DNA of 64,000 nt from Candidatus Sulfidibacterium hydrothermale (GCF_020149915.1 NZ_CP083760.1:1860001-1924000); one strand, 5' to 3'. Shown: positions 43,964 to 53,530, numbered from the stretch's first letter. The notes: generated by a model not told the origin, from the letters alone. Program-made: numbers and translations.

Positions 43964-46366
43964 TTAGTTTCTGAGGATTTTACCTTTTGTAATCAGGCTG
44001 TTAATACGCTCTAACGTTTTCCGTGTCATACAAAGTTCCAGGAAAGCTTTTCTTTCCAGATCCAGCAGATATTGTTCTGAAACTTCGGTAAGCGCCTGTG
44101 AGATTTCGCCTCCGGCCATCACATACCCAAGTTTTTCGGCAATTAAACCATCGTGTTCTGACATATAATGAGCGGTTTTAAACCCGTCAGAGCCTACATA
44201 AACCATTCCGAGAGCTTCACGTCCCAAAACTTTGACGTCGTTACGCGGAGCCGGTTGTGAGTATCCTTTGTCGGCCATTTCAAGCGCCACTTTTTTAGCA
44301 TAAGCCAGCTGATGAGCACGGCTGACAATCACTTCGTCAACACCCGGACGGAGGTAACCCAAATCGAAAGCTTCGTAAGCCGAAGTGGAAACCTTGGCTT
44401 GTCCGATGCTCAGATAACGGTTCAGGAACTGGTTGGTACGGATATCTCCGGGACGCAGTTCATCGCCCAGACGGAGAGCAAACTCTTTGGTTCCGCCACC
44501 GCCAGGAATCAGTCCTACACCAAATTCTACCAAACCCATGTAGGTTTCGGCATGAGCAATCACCTTATCGCTATGCATACAAACTTCGCATCCGCCACCC
44601 AGTGCCATACCATGAGGTGCAGCAATTACCGGGATAGAAGAATAGCGCAAGCGCATGGTGGTTTTCTGGAACCACTGAATAGCCATGTTCAAGTCTTCCC
44701 ATTCCTGTTCAACAGCCAACATATAAATCATACCCACATTGGCGCCGGCAGAGAAGTTGTCGCCTTCGTTGGAAATCACCATGGCTTTGTAATCCGCTTC
44801 AGCCATGTCGAGGGCTTTATTCAGTCCTTCGAGCGTTCCCTGGCCAATGGTATTCATTTTCGAGTGGAATTCAACGTTCAAAACGCCGTCACCCAAATCG
44901 AAAATGCTCACATCATTATTTTCCCAAACCACGTTGGTATTACGCAGCAGGGCCAGTGACAGTTTATTTTCCTGTCCGGGAACTTCTTTATAATCTTTGG
45001 TTTTCAGGTCGTAATAATATTTCCGGCCGTTTTTCACGGTAAAGAAGCTTTCTTTACCGGCTGCCAGCATATCATAAACCCACTGGGCCGGTTTTTTGCC
45101 GGCTTCTTCCATGGCTTTTACCGTATCGGCTACACCCAACGAATCCCAGATTTCAAAAGGACCAATCTTCCAGCCAAATCCGGCCATCATGGCGTCATCC
45201 ACCTTGTAGATGTCTTCGGTAATTTCCGGAATCCGGTTAGAAGTAAACTGGAACAGGCTGTAAAATGAGTCACGGTAAAATTCACCGGCTTTTCCTTTGT
45301 CAGCCAGCAATACCGGGAAACGTTTATGCAAATCATCAATGCCTTTTGTTTTTTCCAGTACCGAGAATTTCGGTTTGGGATCTTCCTTGTATTCCAAGGT
45401 TTCAAAGTCGAGGGTGAGGAATTTTTTCTTTCCGTCAACCACTACTTTTTTAAAGAATCCTTGTTTGGTTTTCGATCCCAGCCATTTGTTTTCCAGCATT
45501 TTCTGGAGGTAATCCGGTACTTTAAAAGCATCGTGTGCTTCGTCGTTGGTGGTTTCGCGAATATAATCGGCCACATGGATCAGGGTATCCAGACCAACCA
45601 CATCAGCGGTACGGAAAGTAGCCGATTTGGCGCGTCCGATCACCGGTCCGGTCAGTTTATCAATTTCGGTAATGGTTAAACCGTAATCTTTCACCTTATT
45701 AAAAAGGTCCATAATAGAATAGGTTCCGATACGGTTGGCAATAAAAGCCGGGGTGTCTTTGGCCAAAACCGGTGTTTTGCCCAGAAAACGGCCGGCATAA
45801 TCTTCAAGAAAAGCCAATACTTCCGGATCGGTATATTTGGACGGAATAATTTCAAAAAGTTGCAGATAACGCGGCGGGTTGAAGAAGTGAGTTCCACAAA
45901 AATGTTTCTGGAAATCTTCGCTTTTGCCTTCCGCCATAGCGTCAATGGAAATACCGGAAGTATTGGAAGTAACCAAAGTACCCGGTTTTCTCAATTTGTC
46001 CACTTTTTCAAAGACCTGCTGTTTAATATCAAGACGTTCTACCACGACTTCGATTACCCAGTCACAGTCTTTGATTTTCGGTAAGTCATCATCAAAGTTA
46101 CCGGTTGTTATCCGTTTGGCAAACGACTTTTTGTAAATAGGGGATGGTTTTGATTTGAGCGCAGCCTTCAGGGAATCATTAACGATTCTGTTTCTGACTA
46201 CTTTGTCATTCAGTGTCAGCCCTTTGGCTTTCTCAGCTTCGGTCAGTTCACGTGGCACAATATCGATGAGCAAAACCTCAATGCCGATATTGGCAAAATG
46301 ACAAGCAATGCCGGAACCCATCACACCGGAGCCCAACACTGCAACTTTTTTGATTCTACGTACCAT
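43964..46366 (-). CDS. fadN: 3-hydroxyacyl-CoA dehydrogenase/enoyl-CoA hydratase fusion, FadN order
   Basis: 800 residues. The dehydrogenase comes first (NAD loop VLGSGVMGSGIA, about 10-21), and the crotonase-type hydratase is C-terminal, with an oxyanion-hole segment AAPHGMALGGGCEV (about 580-593) and EFGVGLIPGGGGTKE. This order is that of Bacillus FadN, opposite to E. coli FadB. It does two consecutive beta-oxidation steps. First structural gene after marR, 26 bases downstream of it. Confidence 0.92.
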   Translation of the reverse strand: MVRRIKKVAVLGSGVMGSGIACHFANIGIEVLLIDIVPRELTEAEKAKGLTLNDKVVRNRIVNDSLKAALKSKPSPIYKKSFAKRITTGNFDDDLPKIKDCDWVIEVVVERLDIKQQVFEKVDKLRKPGTLVTSNTSGISIDAMAEGKSEDFQKHFCGTHFFNPPRYLQLFEIIPSKYTDPEVLAFLEDYAGRFLGKTPVLAKDTPAFIANRIGTYSIMDLFNKVKDYGLTITEIDKLTGPVIGRAKSATFRTADVVGLDTLIHVADYIRETTNDEAHDAFKVPDYLQKMLENKWLGSKTKQGFFKKVVVDGKKKFLTLDFETLEYKEDPKPKFSVLEKTKGIDDLHKRFPVLLADKGKAGEFYRDSFYSLFQFTSNRIPEITEDIYKVDDAMMAGFGWKIGPFEIWDSLGVADTVKAMEEAGKKPAQWVYDMLAAGKESFFTVKNGRKYYYDLKTKDYKEVPGQENKLSLALLRNTNVVWENNDVSIFDLGDGVLNVEFHSKMNTIGQGTLEGLNKALDMAEADYKAMVISNEGDNFSAGANVGMIYMLAVEQEWEDLNMAIQWFQKTTMRLRYSSIPVIAAPHGMALGGGCEVCMHSDKVIAHAETYMGLVEFGVGLIPGGGGTKEFALRLGDELRPGDIRTNQFLNRYLSIGQAKVSTSAYEAFDLGYLRPGVDEVIVSRAHQLAYAKKVALEMADKGYSQPAPRNDVKVLGREALGMVYVGSDGFKTAHYMSEHDGLIAEKLGYVMAGGEISQALTEVSEQYLLDLERKAFLELCMTRKTLERINSLITKGKILRN

Positions 46367-46392
46367 AATATATAAAGATTAGGTTTATTAAT

Positions 46393-46881
46393 TTAATGAA
46401 CGAGTTGTCCATTGTTTATTTGTTTTGTATTATGTCCTTCTTTTGCAGGAACTTCACCCAGCTCGATGGCTACCTGTTCCTTGATAATATCGAATACCTT
46501 AAAAAAGGTCTTCATTTCGTCTTCATCGATTTTATTCAGCAACTTCTGATTAAAATCCAAAACCACTTTTTTTGCAATTTTACGACGTTGCACCCCTTTT
46601 TCGGTCAGAAAAATTTTGACTACCCGCTTATCGTCCGGCGAAACCTGCCGGTAAATACAACCGTCTTTTTCCATTTTTTTCAACAGCCGGGTCAGGCTCG
46701 AATTTTTCATTCCGATAAGCTGTGCAAGCCGCGTGGAAGGAGTCCCTTCTCGGCTTACATAGGTAAGAATGTAACCTATTGTTTGGGTTATGCCGTACTT
46801 TACTGCAATTGAATTGTACATTCGCGAAAGCGCCAATGAGGTCGTCCGGATGTAAAATTCAATGGTTTCGTTTAGCTTCAT
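46393..46881 (-). CDS. MarR-family transcriptional regulator of the fad cluster
   Basis: 162 residues from the ATG at 46881; the frame extends to 46935, but that would begin inside the promoter. The winged-helix domain (about 30-100) reads TQTIGYILTYVSREG, STRLAQLIGMKNSSLTRLLKKME and DKRVVKIFLTEKG, as in MarR/SlyA proteins. The gene is the first of the fad run, and two palindromic GCATGC-centred sites surround its own promoter, so autoregulation and control of the downstream fad genes is likely. The ligand, perhaps an acyl-CoA, is not known. Confidence 0.9.
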   Translation of the reverse strand: MKLNETIEFYIRTTSLALSRMYNSIAVKYGITQTIGYILTYVSREGTPSTRLAQLIGMKNSSLTRLLKKMEKDGCIYRQVSPDDKRVVKIFLTEKGVQRRKIAKKVVLDFNQKLLNKIDEDEMKTFFKVFDIIKEQVAIELGEVPAKEGHNTKQINNGQLVH

Positions 46882-46897
46882 CTTTTTTTCAGTTATT

Positions 46898-46907
46898 ACG
46901 CATGCGT
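46898..46907. promoter_or_regulatory. Second GCATGC-centred operator
   Basis: ACGCATGCGT is a perfect 10-base palindrome between the -7 box and the marR start, sharing the CGCATGC core with the larger palindrome upstream. Confidence 0.6.
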
Positions 46908-46908
46908 A

Positions 46909-46940
46909 CAAAAATAAAGTAAAAATAGTTCGCATGCAAA
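46909..46940 (-). promoter_or_regulatory. Promoter of marR and the fad cluster
   Basis: On the minus strand TTTG (46937-46940), 20 bases, then TATTTTTG (46909-46916): a complete Bacteroidota promoter. The -33 element lies inside the operator palindrome at 46921-46948, and the second operator follows the -7 box. Confidence 0.8.
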
Positions 46941-46948
46941 CTATTTTT
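46921..46948. promoter_or_regulatory. Long palindromic operator at the marR promoter
   Basis: Ten-base arms AAAAATAGTT and AACTATTTTT flank a GCATGC centre; the whole 28 bases are a perfect palindrome but for one C/A pair. It overlaps the -33 element, as expected for a repressor of MarR type. Confidence 0.75.
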
Positions 46949-47122
46949 CAAAAAATTAACATTTAGATTGTTTCTAAATGCTTTTTTCAATCGATTGCAG
47001 GGAAGAAAAAGGCAAAAAAAGCGTAAAAACGTTAGGCATCCCGGCCAACCGGAATCTGTTCTATTTTGTGTTGTACCTTTGCCAAATTGGTTTATCCTCC
47101 GACAGAGATCTACGGATTTAAA

Positions 47123-47761
47123 ATGAAAAAAATGGATCAATTAGAAAGCTATATCGAAAACCACACCACGGATGAAGACGAATTATTGTACCAGCTGAAC
47201 CGTGAAACCCATCTTAAAACCTATTATCCGCACATGCTGTCCGGAAAGGTACAGGGAAAATTTCTGGAAATGGTCATCCACATGCTGCAACCGCAAAGCA
47301 TTCTGGAAATCGGAACATTCACCGGCTATTCTGCGCTTTCGATGGCAAAAGCCCTGCCTGAAGGCGGAATTTTGTACACCATTGATAACAATGAAGAAAT
47401 TGAAAGTTTTGCCCGTCGTTTTTTCGACAAAGCACCTTACGGCAAAAAAATCCGTTTTATTTTAGGAGATGCACGGGCGGTTATTCCTGATTTGGACGAA
47501 ACATTTGATTTGGTTTTTATTGATGCCGATAAAAACCATTATCCGGACTATTATGAACTCGCACTCCGTAAACTGCGCAAAGGCGGCTTTATCTTGGCTG
47601 ACAATGTGCTGTGGGGCGGAAAGGTAGTGGAAAATAACAGCCACCCCGATAAGGAAACGCGTGGAGTCATGGCTTTTAATGAATTGGTAAAGAATGACAG
47701 CAGGGTAGAGCAGGTGATACTTTCCGTGCGGGATGGATTGATGTTGATACGGAAATTATAA
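47123..47761 (+). CDS. Class I SAM-dependent O-methyltransferase
   Basis: 212 residues from the ATG at 47123; the frame is open from 47066 but that start lies over the promoter. SAM-binding LEIGTFTGYSALSMAKALP (about 66-84), FVFIDADK-type metal/catalytic block (LVFIDADKNHYPDYY) and the end VRDGLMLIRK are those of the caffeoyl-CoA O-methyltransferase-like family. Substrate in bacteria is mostly unknown. A -7 box TACCTTTG lies at 47074-47081. A second, diverged end of the same kind of protein is found at 51259-51306. Confidence 0.93.
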   Translation: MKKMDQLESYIENHTTDEDELLYQLNRETHLKTYYPHMLSGKVQGKFLEMVIHMLQPQSILEIGTFTGYSALSMAKALPEGGILYTIDNNEEIESFARRFFDKAPYGKKIRFILGDARAVIPDLDETFDLVFIDADKNHYPDYYELALRKLRKGGFILADNVLWGGKVVENNSHPDKETRGVMAFNELVKNDSRVEQVILSVRDGLMLIRKL

Positions 47762-47838
47762 TTGCATTTTTCAGTTAGAACGGTGATTAATGTTCAATCT
47801 GAAAACAGCAACATACCTGTACCAATGAGGATTGCAGA

Positions 47839-48303
47839 TTACCTCCTGTACACAGGCTTCTTTAAATCTGCAAAAGCTGAAATCGTTTTGGGTCTTCCAT
47901 TACGAACAATTGTCAGGAAAACCTGGTTCTTCTTATTTTTTCTTAGGTCATAAGATTTAAAAATTAACTTGAACTTACCGGGACCAAATTGGTTTTTTTT
48001 AATGTCAAGAAATACCTGCGTTTTTAAATCCTGCAAAGAATAGCGTTTAATAACAGAATCTCCAAGCATTACCCGTTTTATTGAGAAATTATCTTTTGAA
48101 GAAAAAACGACAGAAAAATTCATGTATATTTTTCCTCTTGGAACACCCGGGTAAACGAGATTCCTGCTTGCTGATTCAATAGCAATAGTTTTACAGGACT
48201 CAAATCCTGTTACTAAAATCAGGAAAAGAGAAACAAGCAATAACCTTTTTATAAGATGACTAATTTTTAATAATTTTTTGTACAAAACTTTTATTTTTAT
48301 CAC
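47839..48303 (-). CDS. Putative lipoprotein
   Basis: 154 residues. A hydrophobic N-terminal region ends in VTGFESC, a possible lipobox, with Cys near residue 38; the n-region is long, and the true start could be a little later (for example the TTG at 48285). The mature part is rich in Lys and beta-type pattern. It overlaps the preceding T9SS gene's end by up to 44 bases on the same strand, so translation may be coupled. No family recognised. Codon use and lower GC resemble the T9SS gene more than the neighbouring methyltransferase. Confidence 0.6.
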   Translation of the reverse strand: MIKIKVLYKKLLKISHLIKRLLLVSLFLILVTGFESCKTIAIESASRNLVYPGVPRGKIYMNFSVVFSSKDNFSIKRVMLGDSVIKRYSLQDLKTQVFLDIKKNQFGPGKFKLIFKSYDLRKNKKNQVFLTIVRNGRPKTISAFADLKKPVYRR

Positions 48304-50827
48304 TTGATATTTTCATCATATAAATTCCATTTGAAACATTTGTCAAATCAAGTTCCGTATTTTTATTCGTCAGCTCTCCCTGCTTCATGATACCTCCTAC
48401 AATATTATAGATTACATAATAGTACCGGTTTTGACTGTTAAATTGTGGTAAATTGATATGTATTCTCCCATCGGTAACAGGGTTGGGAAAAATAACCGGT
48501 TTTTGATTCTCAGCAAATTCATTTTCATTAATCCCTACCTGATCTGAAATGTCAAATTGCCATAATCCCCTGCCAAATGTTGCCGCAACCAAGGCATTCT
48601 CAGTATAATTAATATCCAAATCATTAACGATAACGTTGGGTAAAGAATTATCTCCAAGGCGGGCCCATTGCATATCTCCAATTTTATAATAAACCCCTAA
48701 TTCTGTAGCGACATACAAGATTTCCTGGTAGTTGTTTTGTGCCACGAGCACCTTTTTCATAAGAATGTTAGGTAAACCGGCCGAAATATTATTCCATGTT
48801 AACCCTCCATCGGTAGATTTAAAAACCTTTTGGTCACTTATATAGCTTTTTACCGTTGCATAAACGGTGTCGGGATGAGTGGCTACAAAATCAATAGAAT
48901 TGATTGTTGCTGAAGGATCGGTACTTGCCTGATTAAGGCTGCTCCACGTTTGACCGCCATCTAAACTTTTCCTGACAGCACTGTCGCCAATGGCAAAAAC
49001 AGCATTATTGTGGGTGCTAATAAAAGAAACGGTCCCCGTTCCGGCTTTTAGCGCGGTCATAGAACCGCTATCAGCATTAAGTAAATAAACATCATCTCCT
49101 CCTGCATATAATTTACTAGGGTTAATGGTGTTCATCTCCAAGGGCCAAACAAAGTTTGCCCCTGGTATTTTTAATTGAACATCTCCCATGTAATTTCCTG
49201 AAAACCCGTTTATTGCTATATTTAGGACCCCATTCTGGCAGCCTAAGTACCTGATTTTAGGATCCGTGTAATCTATGGCTGTTGCTGTACCATCACCCGC
49301 TGCTGCTGCAATCCATTGCATTTCTCCATCAAACATTTCTCTGCTAAAACCATCATTGTCCTGATTTCCCTGCAACATGTTTCCCGTTGTGCTGTTTGGG
49401 GTAATAGCAGCCGAATATAATTGGGTAACAATACATTTATCCGATTTGTATGTAACAACAGGTTTAAAATCACCCTCCTTTTTGTATTCAACGTAATTCA
49501 GTCCCCCGTCAGTACAAACCCAATATTTGTACGTGCTGGTGTCATTATCCAATTTTCCCATGGCATGAAAATCAGGATGAATATAACTCCCCGAATCAGC
49601 ATCGCTTTGCCAGTATCCGTTTAAAGACTTATACCAGGTTGAGCCGGAGTCTGTACTGTGAAATCCGTCCACAGCTCCACTGATTATCATGTTGTTTTCT
49701 ATCAAAAGGGTTTGATCATACCCGTATTGGGGATCATAAGCAGGAACAGGATTACCTATTTCTTTCCAGCCGGCAGAATCATAGTAAGATATTTGCCCAT
49801 TTTTGTCTTCCATGAATAAGGTCCCGCCTTTAAAAAACAGGGCAAGTTTATTGCCTGGACGATCACTTCCATCTCTTATTTTATGCCAGCTATTTCCTTT
49901 GTCGCTTGATGTATAAACTTCACCAGCAACATTCATACAGGCAATCGTGTCATTATCGCTCTTAACAAATCGGCCATATTCAACAGGTCTGGAATCATAA
50001 AGTGTACTCTGCCATGTCGTTCCTCCATCCGTTGTTCTGTAGATGTCATTGCTGGTACCAACAATAACTGTATCATTACTTAAAACTAAAAGATTTGATG
50101 TTATTCCCTGTTGGCTTAGTGAGAAACTAAGATTTGTAGAAAAAAATGTATTACCGCCATCTGTTGATTTCAAGACTCCTATTGATTTAATATTCAGACC
50201 GTCATAATCTCCTGTTGATGCATAAATAACCGTATGAAGAGAATAGGAAGTATCTGCTGATTGAATATCGGTTATGCCGATTCCTGCCACATTATCCAAT
50301 ATTGGCGTCCAGGAAGTACCACCATCGGAAGATTTCCAGATACCACCGGAAGGCGCCCCTACAAATAAAACATCATGATCCATGCCTTCCGGGCTGGGAA
50401 ACCGTAATAAACAATTTAATCGCCCCATTTGAGGATAGTTTGGATACCCATTGTGTTGGGGCACGGTATGTGCACCAATGTTAACCCAAACGCCATTTGT
50501 TCCCTCTTTCATTGAAGAAGTTTGCCGTACTATTTTTCCTTTGCTATCGAGAATGCCTGCATTAAAATAGCCAAGATCGGCCGGGGGGAAAGTACCATCG
50601 GCATAAACTCTGTCTTTCCAGAAATAGGCCCATCGTTCAAAATGTTTTTGGGCTTTTTTATTGGCGAGAATACGCATGTCTAATTGGGAAAGGTTTGCCC
50701 TGGCGGAAGCTACAATGTCAAAATAATTGGCTTTGGGCTCAATCGCTTTTTCTTTGTAGTTAAGATTTTGAGAAAAGACGGATAATGACAAGATTATCAA
50801 TGAGATAAAAATAGTAAATTTTCTCAT
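48260..50827 (-). CDS. Secreted BNR/sortilin-repeat protein with T9SS sorting domain
   Basis: 855 residues. A signal peptide (MRKFTIFISLIILSLSVFS) is followed by at least seven BNR-type repeats with the SxDGGxTW pattern (for example SSDGGTSWTP, STDGGNTFF, TTDGGTTWQS, SLDGGQTWSS and STDGGLTWNN), folding as beta-propellers similar to VPS10/GH74 proteins. The final 80 residues, starting PVIFPNPVTDGRIHINLP and ending NGIYMMKISSDKNKSFVQKI, form a type A Por secretion (T9SS) sorting domain. The protein should be exported to the surface. Substrate or partner unknown. It is followed by the lipoprotein at 47839 and may have come in with it. Confidence 0.9.
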   Translation of the reverse strand: MRKFTIFISLIILSLSVFSQNLNYKEKAIEPKANYFDIVASARANLSQLDMRILANKKAQKHFERWAYFWKDRVYADGTFPPADLGYFNAGILDSKGKIVRQTSSMKEGTNGVWVNIGAHTVPQHNGYPNYPQMGRLNCLLRFPSPEGMDHDVLFVGAPSGGIWKSSDGGTSWTPILDNVAGIGITDIQSADTSYSLHTVIYASTGDYDGLNIKSIGVLKSTDGGNTFFSTNLSFSLSQQGITSNLLVLSNDTVIVGTSNDIYRTTDGGTTWQSTLYDSRPVEYGRFVKSDNDTIACMNVAGEVYTSSDKGNSWHKIRDGSDRPGNKLALFFKGGTLFMEDKNGQISYYDSAGWKEIGNPVPAYDPQYGYDQTLLIENNMIISGAVDGFHSTDSGSTWYKSLNGYWQSDADSGSYIHPDFHAMGKLDNDTSTYKYWVCTDGGLNYVEYKKEGDFKPVVTYKSDKCIVTQLYSAAITPNSTTGNMLQGNQDNDGFSREMFDGEMQWIAAAAGDGTATAIDYTDPKIRYLGCQNGVLNIAINGFSGNYMGDVQLKIPGANFVWPLEMNTINPSKLYAGGDDVYLLNADSGSMTALKAGTGTVSFISTHNNAVFAIGDSAVRKSLDGGQTWSSLNQASTDPSATINSIDFVATHPDTVYATVKSYISDQKVFKSTDGGLTWNNISAGLPNILMKKVLVAQNNYQEILYVATELGVYYKIGDMQWARLGDNSLPNVIVNDLDINYTENALVAATFGRGLWQFDISDQVGINENEFAENQKPVIFPNPVTDGRIHINLPQFNSQNRYYYVIYNIVGGIMKQGELTNKNTELDLTNVSNGIYMMKISSDKNKSFVQKIIKN

Positions 50828-51533
50828 ATTACATTATTTTTGAGGATGGGAAATCATGTTATTTCAATAATTATATGTTTTAATGTGAACCACACGCAAA
50901 ATCTTCAAAAGTAAAATTGAAGACGATGTCAGATGTTCCTTCTATACTAGTTTCTAAAAAGTTTTTCGGAGAGCTGCATTATTATTTCATTTCTTCCCGT
51001 TCACAATGAATTACGACTTCTTCAAAAAAAGAATTCTATTTTAAAAATAGCATCCCTCTGAGTTTTTTTATTAATTCGTTTGTTTTATTCTCTTCCCTTA
51101 TTTTCTTAACAAAACACAAATATTAAAATATTATTAGCAATAATACGAATATTTTTGAATAATATACACTGTGTTAAGATGTTTGGAAAAAGTTTTCCTT
51201 ATGAACAAATTTTCTTCCCTTATTTCGCGTTACCCTTATTCATTCAGAAAATAAACAGATGTTGGTTCCTCTCCGTGACGGTCTGATGCTGATTCGTAAA
51301 AAGTAATGGCCATTTTTTGTACCTTTGTAAAGTCTCTGCCAACAGACAACTATTATTCTGTACTCTGAAAAAGATGATTATGGAAAACCGAAGCTTTCCC
51401 GGATGAAACGGTTTTTTCCCAATATGAGATTTAACACGGCTTCGAACACCCATAATCACCTGTTATTAAGCACGTTAAAACCAACGGCTTACTTTTTGTT
51501 TAATTATTAGAGAACAACGAAAAAAAAATAACA
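50828..51533. other. AT-rich intergenic region with methyltransferase-tail remnant
   Basis: About 700 bases. The first 430 hold nothing recognisable beyond AT-rich DNA. At 51259-51306 is the remnant of an O-methyltransferase C-terminus. A TACCTTTG box at 51320-51327 may start transcription of the LruC gene, giving a leader of about 200 bases. Confidence 0.55.
51259..51306 (+). pseudogene. C-terminal remnant of an O-methyltransferase gene
   Basis: Fifteen codons plus TAA encode MLVPLRDGLMLIRKK, closely matching the end VILSVRDGLMLIRKL of the intact methyltransferase at 47123-47761 and ending in a stop at the same place. The frame continues open a few codons upstream (ENKQ). The DNA has diverged (roughly two-thirds identical over 48 bases), so this is an older or foreign relative, not a recent copy. 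Confidence 0.7.
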
Positions 51534-53513
51534 ATGAAACAACTTTTCAAACCCTTAGGAGCACTTATTTTATTGGCGCTGTTCGGTTTGACAGCCTGTA
51601 ATGAAACACCGGAACCCGCGCCAACACCAGCAGAATCTACCGGCATCGAAAGCCTGACTATTCCGGATCAATTTAACTTCTCCACAACACAGAAAATTAC
51701 TGTAAACATTCACGATGCAGAATCCGGAGCGAAATATGATATTTACAGCCTAAAAAGCGAAAAGCCCGAACAAATTATTTATTCGGACGATGACACCGTA
51801 GTGGTCATGGACGACCGGAACCAAAAACTGGCTTCGGGAATGACAACTGCTGATGGTTTTAATGTAACGCTTAATATTCCTGCTTATCACAAATACCTGT
51901 ACATCGTCCGTAGCAAAGACGGGCACTTTACCAGAAAAGACCTGTTGATTACGGGAAATACGATGGACTATACATACCAGGGAGCATCTGTTAAACAAGG
52001 TTTTGCAAGGCCCGTTGCCGCAAAAAGCGATGCTACTTCTGACATACTTTACTCTGTGTCAGGAAATTCTACCGATCTGAACCAAATTGATCTGGGAACA
52101 GGTACAGTAACCAAAGTAGGAAATCTTCCTTTTACTTCCATTGCCAATGCTGTAGATAAGGTGGATAATTACGTGTATGTTGCCAACAGGGAAAGACCAT
52201 TCGAACTGGGTTATTACGATTTAAGTAACTATACTTTTACTAAAGTCGGGAATATGGCCAGCTCTTTTCCTCGGATGGACTATAATCCTGCTGACGGATT
52301 GCTTTATATTTCAAATCATGCAAAGTTATATACTGTCGATCCTGCCAACGCCCAATATTTACAAACATTTTCTATTGACGGGCTGGCCAATACCGGATGG
52401 GGCGATTTGGCTTTTGCCGATGACGGAACATTATACATCCTTACTAAATCAGGAGTTTATAAAGGCGTATTTGACGGAAATGTTATCCATACCCAATTGA
52501 TCAGCGATCCTACACTGCCGTCACCACTTACATCACTGGCTGTGGGAACCAATGGCAAACTCTATATGTCAAAAAGCGTTAGCGATGGTAAATTGATCGA
52601 ATTTGATCCCAATACGGCAGCGTGGAAATACATAAATATTTCAAAATCAATTCCTGTAAACGATTTGGGTATTTTGCGATACGGCAGCACCTTGGGACCG
52701 GATTCTGACGGAGATGGCGTACCGGATGACCAGGACGATTATCCCAACGATCCCGAAAGAGCTTTTAACAACTATTTCCCCGGTAACGGATTGTGGGCAA
52801 CGCTGGCTTTTGAAGATTTATGGCCTTCGAAAGGCGACTTTGACTTCAACGATTTGGTTGTGGGTTATAATTTCAACCAGATTACCAATGCGCAAAACAA
52901 AGTGGTTGACATTCAGGTAAAATTTGATGTCCGCCATAACGGTGCCGGACTTCATAATGGTTTTGCTTTTCAGATTCCTGTCAATCAAAATGTTGTTGCT
53001 TCGGTAACCAGTAACTACCATACCGCCGGAGGAATCCCCCAAAACGGCAATGGTACCGAACAAGGACAAAATTTAGCCAATTTTGTCGTATTTGAAAATA
53101 CGGAATATGCTCTTGGAAAAGAAATTGATATGACGATCCATTTTAGCACGCCTCAGGAAGCTTCACAATTGGGTACACCTCCTTACAACCCGTATCTTAT
53201 CAAAGGAGGCGATGTGCATGTGGAAATACATTTGCCCGATATGGCTCCCACCAGTTTAGCCGATCAATCGTTGTTTGGCACCGCTGACGATGACAGCAAT
53301 CCGGCTACCGGAAGATATTACAAAACATCCAAAAATCTTCCGTGGGCCATCAATATCGATTATAAGTTTAAATGGATGAAAGAAAAACAAGACATTACAA
53401 AAGGTTATCTGCATTTCGGCGATTGGGCTGAATCGGGGGGAACACAATATGACGACTGGTACAAAGATCTGCCAGGATATCGTGATAACACGTATTTGGA
53501 CGCCGATGAATAA
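51534..53513 (+). CDS. LruC-domain lipoprotein
   Basis: 659 residues. Lipobox FGLTAC (Cys about 22) is followed by a Pro/Glu-rich linker. Residues about 170-380 look like a beta-propeller of weak repeats (NGKLYMSKS, YIVRSKDG). DSDGDGVPDDQDDYPNDPERA (about 390-410) is a calcium-binding thrombospondin-type-3/EF-like segment leading into the LruC domain (DUF4842 group) with AFEDLWPSKGDFDFNDLVVGY (about 423-443) and a terminal beta-rich part. The family is named from a Leptospira lipoprotein; function unknown, probably cell surface. It is followed by a terminator. Confidence 0.85.
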   Translation: MKQLFKPLGALILLALFGLTACNETPEPAPTPAESTGIESLTIPDQFNFSTTQKITVNIHDAESGAKYDIYSLKSEKPEQIIYSDDDTVVVMDDRNQKLASGMTTADGFNVTLNIPAYHKYLYIVRSKDGHFTRKDLLITGNTMDYTYQGASVKQGFARPVAAKSDATSDILYSVSGNSTDLNQIDLGTGTVTKVGNLPFTSIANAVDKVDNYVYVANRERPFELGYYDLSNYTFTKVGNMASSFPRMDYNPADGLLYISNHAKLYTVDPANAQYLQTFSIDGLANTGWGDLAFADDGTLYILTKSGVYKGVFDGNVIHTQLISDPTLPSPLTSLAVGTNGKLYMSKSVSDGKLIEFDPNTAAWKYINISKSIPVNDLGILRYGSTLGPDSDGDGVPDDQDDYPNDPERAFNNYFPGNGLWATLAFEDLWPSKGDFDFNDLVVGYNFNQITNAQNKVVDIQVKFDVRHNGAGLHNGFAFQIPVNQNVVASVTSNYHTAGGIPQNGNGTEQGQNLANFVVFENTEYALGKEIDMTIHFSTPQEASQLGTPPYNPYLIKGGDVHVEIHLPDMAPTSLADQSLFGTADDDSNPATGRYYKTSKNLPWAINIDYKFKWMKEKQDITKGYLHFGDWAESGGTQYDDWYKDLPGYRDNTYLDADE

Positions 53514-53530
53514 TCGGTAAAAAACAGGAT

